From positions 1,736,001 to 1,800,000 of the forward strand of contig NZ_CP051217.1 of the NCBI RefSeq assembly GCF_012516475.1: 64,000 nt of DNA, in the 5' to 3' direction. Every line of letters begins with the position of its first letter. Within the stretch, counting starts at the first letter, position 1. The notes beneath the pieces are model-generated. The model worked only from the letters and a program-made list of their open reading frames with translations. It was not told the DNA's origin and ran no database searches. This DNA is from Parasphingorhabdus halotolerans. GTDB taxonomy: Bacteria > Pseudomonadota > Alphaproteobacteria > Sphingomonadales > Sphingomonadaceae. The position numbers and the translations under genes were made by a program. Positions 61,722 through 64,000 of the stretch are shown here, in pieces.

Positions 61722-63074
61722 TTACTCAGCGGGCTCCAACTCGGGGCCCAATTCATGCTCACGGCCCTGCTCCGGCGTCCACCAGCCAATCTTGCGCTTG
61801 GCCCAGTTGATAGCGCGCGGAATCGGCGCGTTGCGATCCATCCACTCGGCATATTCCTTGTAAACGGGATCGCTGAGCAAATGCTTTTCTTCAGTCTTTG
61901 CCCGCCAGTAGTAGATTCCGCTCACCGCCGCCAAAAGCGCAGCGTTGCGAATCATATCGACATAATTGCCCGAGACCGTGAGGAAGGGCATCGCCGAGAG
62001 CCACCAGTAGGTGTTCTTGGCAACATAAGCGGGGTGCTTGGTCCACGCATAAGGTCCGTGTGTTAATATCCCACGATGGGTGAGGTTCGAGAAGCGCAAG
62101 CCAAAGGCAACCGTCGCCCAGGCATAAATGGCTGTCAGAGCAACCAATATGCCGCCCCAAATCCACAGCAAGGTTTCATGGCCTTGCAGCCAGTAATCCC
62201 ACTTGGCGATATCGACTTCATAGTGCAGCGGACCGCCGGGGTACATCATCGCAAAGGGCGGGTAACAAAGCAGCGCGGCGACCCATCCACCCAGATAAGG
62301 GTTAGCGGTGCGGATATGCGCGTCCAGCGGTTTCATGGTCAGCAAATATCCGACCGTAGCAAACTGCACGTCGACGACGAACATCGCGATAATCAACCAG
62401 AACGCAATCGCCGCCGGATTATTCGCAAGCTCGGCAATATCGAGCCGGATCAAATCGCCGAAGCCGCCCGGCACAATCGAGATCATGAAGGCGAGGAAAA
62501 AGCCCTTCACGGCCCATGCGCGCAAATGATGGAAAATCTGTTCGCGATCATATTCGCCGCCGCGTTTCTTGTCACCTGCCCCAATCAGAAACTGGCCCAA
62601 ATGCCAGGCACCGTCGCGCGGTTCGATGAAATAGCGGTCCATCATCAGCACATAAGGCACGGAAACCAGCAGCAACCAGGGCGCGATGGTTTCCATCATC
62701 TCCATTGAAAACTGATATTGCCCGGTCCAATACCATCGCCCGATGCAATAGACGCAGGCAATCATACCCCATGTCGCCCAAAGACCCGCGAGTTTCACCA
62801 CGCTGATATCGAAAGTTTCTTTCAGCGGATTGGGATTTTTCCAGTCGATGCCGGTCGAGGCGCGCAGATGCACTTTGTCACTGAGCAGCGACCATATCAC
62901 CATCGGCAGGCCACAGGCAGCGCAGGCTGCAAGTGCCGAATAGGGCCCATCCATGCCATATTGCCGCGCGATCAATATCCACGAAGCCAACCCGACAAGG
63001 CCAGCGATGCCGACACCGGATGAAACCGCAGATTGCGGGCGCGGGTCAGCGGCGTTTGATTTTCGTCCGAACAT
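61722..63074 (-). CDS. ICMT-like multi-pass membrane protein
   Basis: A 450-residue polytopic membrane protein with about nine to eleven hydrophobic segments. Its C-terminal part carries the isoprenylcysteine-methyltransferase/phospholipid-methyltransferase-type motif G-P-Y-A-W-T-K-H-P-A-Y-V-A-K-N near 356-370 and the R-A-K-T-E-E-K-H-L-L near 408, which bind S-adenosylmethionine in that superfamily. The long N-terminal membrane part is unlike ICMT itself, so methylation of a lipid or other target is inferred only. ATG 63074 is used; the frame extends to 63122. Confidence 0.75.
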   Translation of the reverse strand: MFGRKSNAADPRPQSAVSSGVGIAGLVGLASWILIARQYGMDGPYSALAACAACGLPMVIWSLLSDKVHLRASTGIDWKNPNPLKETFDISVVKLAGLWATWGMIACVYCIGRWYWTGQYQFSMEMMETIAPWLLLVSVPYVLMMDRYFIEPRDGAWHLGQFLIGAGDKKRGGEYDREQIFHHLRAWAVKGFFLAFMISIVPGGFGDLIRLDIAELANNPAAIAFWLIIAMFVVDVQFATVGYLLTMKPLDAHIRTANPYLGGWVAALLCYPPFAMMYPGGPLHYEVDIAKWDYWLQGHETLLWIWGGILVALTAIYAWATVAFGLRFSNLTHRGILTHGPYAWTKHPAYVAKNTYWWLSAMPFLTVSGNYVDMIRNAALLAAVSGIYYWRAKTEEKHLLSDPVYKEYAEWMDRNAPIPRAINWAKRKIGWWTPEQGREHELGPELEPAE

Positions 63075-63230
63075 AGCCGTCGCTTTAACCAAAAATAGTA
63101 AGCAACCCGTGAACAGGCGCAAATAGCGCCGAAAAACCTATGAATTTGGCGAAATAGGCTCTATATTTCAGATAAATATCATATTGGATCAGATACCCCC
63201 ATGTCACAATCAACGACCTCAGGAATGCCC

Positions 63231-64000
63231 ATGAAAAACCTCACTATAGCGTCAGCACTGTCGGTTGCCCTTCTGGCATGCACAAACGGCGGGAATGCAG
63301 AGGCCACCCAAGGTGCGTCAGAAGACGCGCAATCATTTGCCGATATTTCTCCGGTTGATCGCGAACCTTTTATGACACAGGAAATCACCGAATTTAACGA
63401 GCCATGGGCGATGACGTTTTTGCCTGATGGCCGGATGCTCGTTACGACAAAGCCCGGCGAACTCTTTCTTGTGACCCAAGCGGGCGAACAAACCGCGATT
63501 TCCAATATTCCTGACGTTGATTATGGCGGACAAGGGGGCTTGGGCGATGTCATATTGGCGCCTGATTTTGCGAAGTCTGGCCGCATCTATCTGAGCTGGG
63601 TGGAAGCAGGGGATGATGGAACCCGAGGCGCTGTCGTCGCCCATGCCAATTTGTCGCTGGCCCCTCCGGGCGTGGAAGCGGAAGCACCTGCGTTATCCAA
63701 TCTCAAAATCATCTGGAAACAGAACCCGAAAGTGAAAGGCCGCGGCCATTATTCCCACCGTATGGTCTTTTCTCCTGACGGGAAATATCTGTTCATTGGC
63801 TCCGGCGAGCGGCAGAAGTTTGATCCCGCGCAGGATATGACCGGCAATCTTGGCAAAATCGTGCGGCTTAATCCGGATGGCAGCATTCCAAGCGACAATC
63901 CATTTCTGGATGACGAAAAAGCGCTTCCGGAGATCTGGTCATTGGGCCATCGCAACATTTTGGGCATGGCCTTTGATAGCAAGGGCCGTCTGTGGAATCA
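63231..64000 (+). CDS. PQQ-dependent sugar dehydrogenase-type lipoprotein, 5' part
   Basis: An open frame that runs off the right edge, at least 256 codons. It has a lipobox (L-L-A-C-T near 16) and a six-bladed propeller of the soluble aldose sugar dehydrogenase family: E-P-W-A-M-T-F-L-P-D-G-R near 56-67, G-G-Q-G-G-L-G-D-V near 99-107, H-Y-S-H-R-M-V-F-S-P-D-G near 175, L-G-K-I-V-R-L-N near 212 and G-H-R-N-I-L-G near 239. H and R residues there bind PQQ in known members. AGGA six bases before ATG 63231 selects that start over ATG 63201. Confidence 0.88.
   Translation, partial: MKNLTIASALSVALLACTNGGNAEATQGASEDAQSFADISPVDREPFMTQEITEFNEPWAMTFLPDGRMLVTTKPGELFLVTQAGEQTAISNIPDVDYGGQGGLGDVILAPDFAKSGRIYLSWVEAGDDGTRGAVVAHANLSLAPPGVEAEAPALSNLKIIWKQNPKVKGRGHYSHRMVFSPDGKYLFIGSGERQKFDPAQDMTGNLGKIVRLNPDGSIPSDNPFLDDEKALPEIWSLGHRNILGMAFDSKGRLWN

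Overview
The window looks like a chromosomal segment of a sphingomonad (Alphaproteobacteria, Sphingomonadales, in the Sphingopyxis / Sphingorhabdus / Parasphingorhabdus direction). I infer this from protein style, gene order and repeats, not from a search. Supporting points: lptF-lptG beside a DUF2141 gene and a lipid-kinase gene; the run glnE-bcp-DUF455-M23-erpA-xthA; a stand-alone coaD-cyclophilin-queA-tgt block; PEP-CTERM signals of the V-P-A-P-G type; and intergenic imperfect palindromes of the kind common in sphingomonads. I found no rRNA, tRNA, CRISPR array, insertion sequence or prophage.

Layout. 1-3.1 kb: the start of a lipid kinase, a DUF2141 exported protein and the LPS-transport permeases LptF/LptG. 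3.2-7.7 kb: a membrane desaturase, a GNAT-like protein, a frameshifted alpha/beta hydrolase, XthA and ErpA. 7.8-13 kb: a LytM peptidase, DUF455, peroxiredoxin, GlnE and an OmdA-like protein. 13-18.9 kb: queuosine enzymes (Tgt, QueA), cyclophilin, CoaD, IspA and XseB, interrupted by an opposite-strand pair consisting of a bufferin-like lipoprotein and an NTF2-like protein. 18.9-19.4 kb: a non-coding inverted-repeat element. 19.4-28.7 kb: small membrane proteins, a thioredoxin-fold isomerase, an SDR, PurL, DUF3052, Coq4-like, nitroreductase, DUF418, and a Bfd-bacterioferritin iron pair. 28.7-32.8 kb: an Hpt protein and the conserved YfgM-like/BamB/Der block. 33-40 kb: PanB, an MFS carrier, GDPD and a run of small accessory enzymes. 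40-41 kb: a toxin-antitoxin locus whose zeta-type toxin is frameshifted. 41.3-47 kb: GuaA, a TPR lipoprotein, a PEP-CTERM protein with a good sigma-54 promoter, and a D-aminoacylase-like enzyme. 47-53 kb: an acyl-CoA ligase and the Anbu / transglutaminase / alpha-E / ATP-grasp operon. 53-64 kb: a GxxExxY protein flanked by inverted repeats, GyrB, DUF4238, a lipase, an acyl-CoA dehydrogenase, Tag, an ICMT-like membrane protein, and the start of a PQQ-type sugar dehydrogenase.

Most interesting points. (1) The four-gene Anbu cluster, a conserved system whose product is unknown, here with an apparent AUC start for its first gene. (2) REP-like repeats in two families, whose individual arms show compensatory base changes. 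(3) Two reading-frame breaks (alpha/beta hydrolase and zeta toxin), either decay or sequence error. (4) An orphan lipoprotein-anchored bufferin-like protein lying between queA and tgt. (5) Several crisp operator-like palindromes, and a sigma-54 promoter with upstream tandem repeats ahead of the PEP-CTERM gene.
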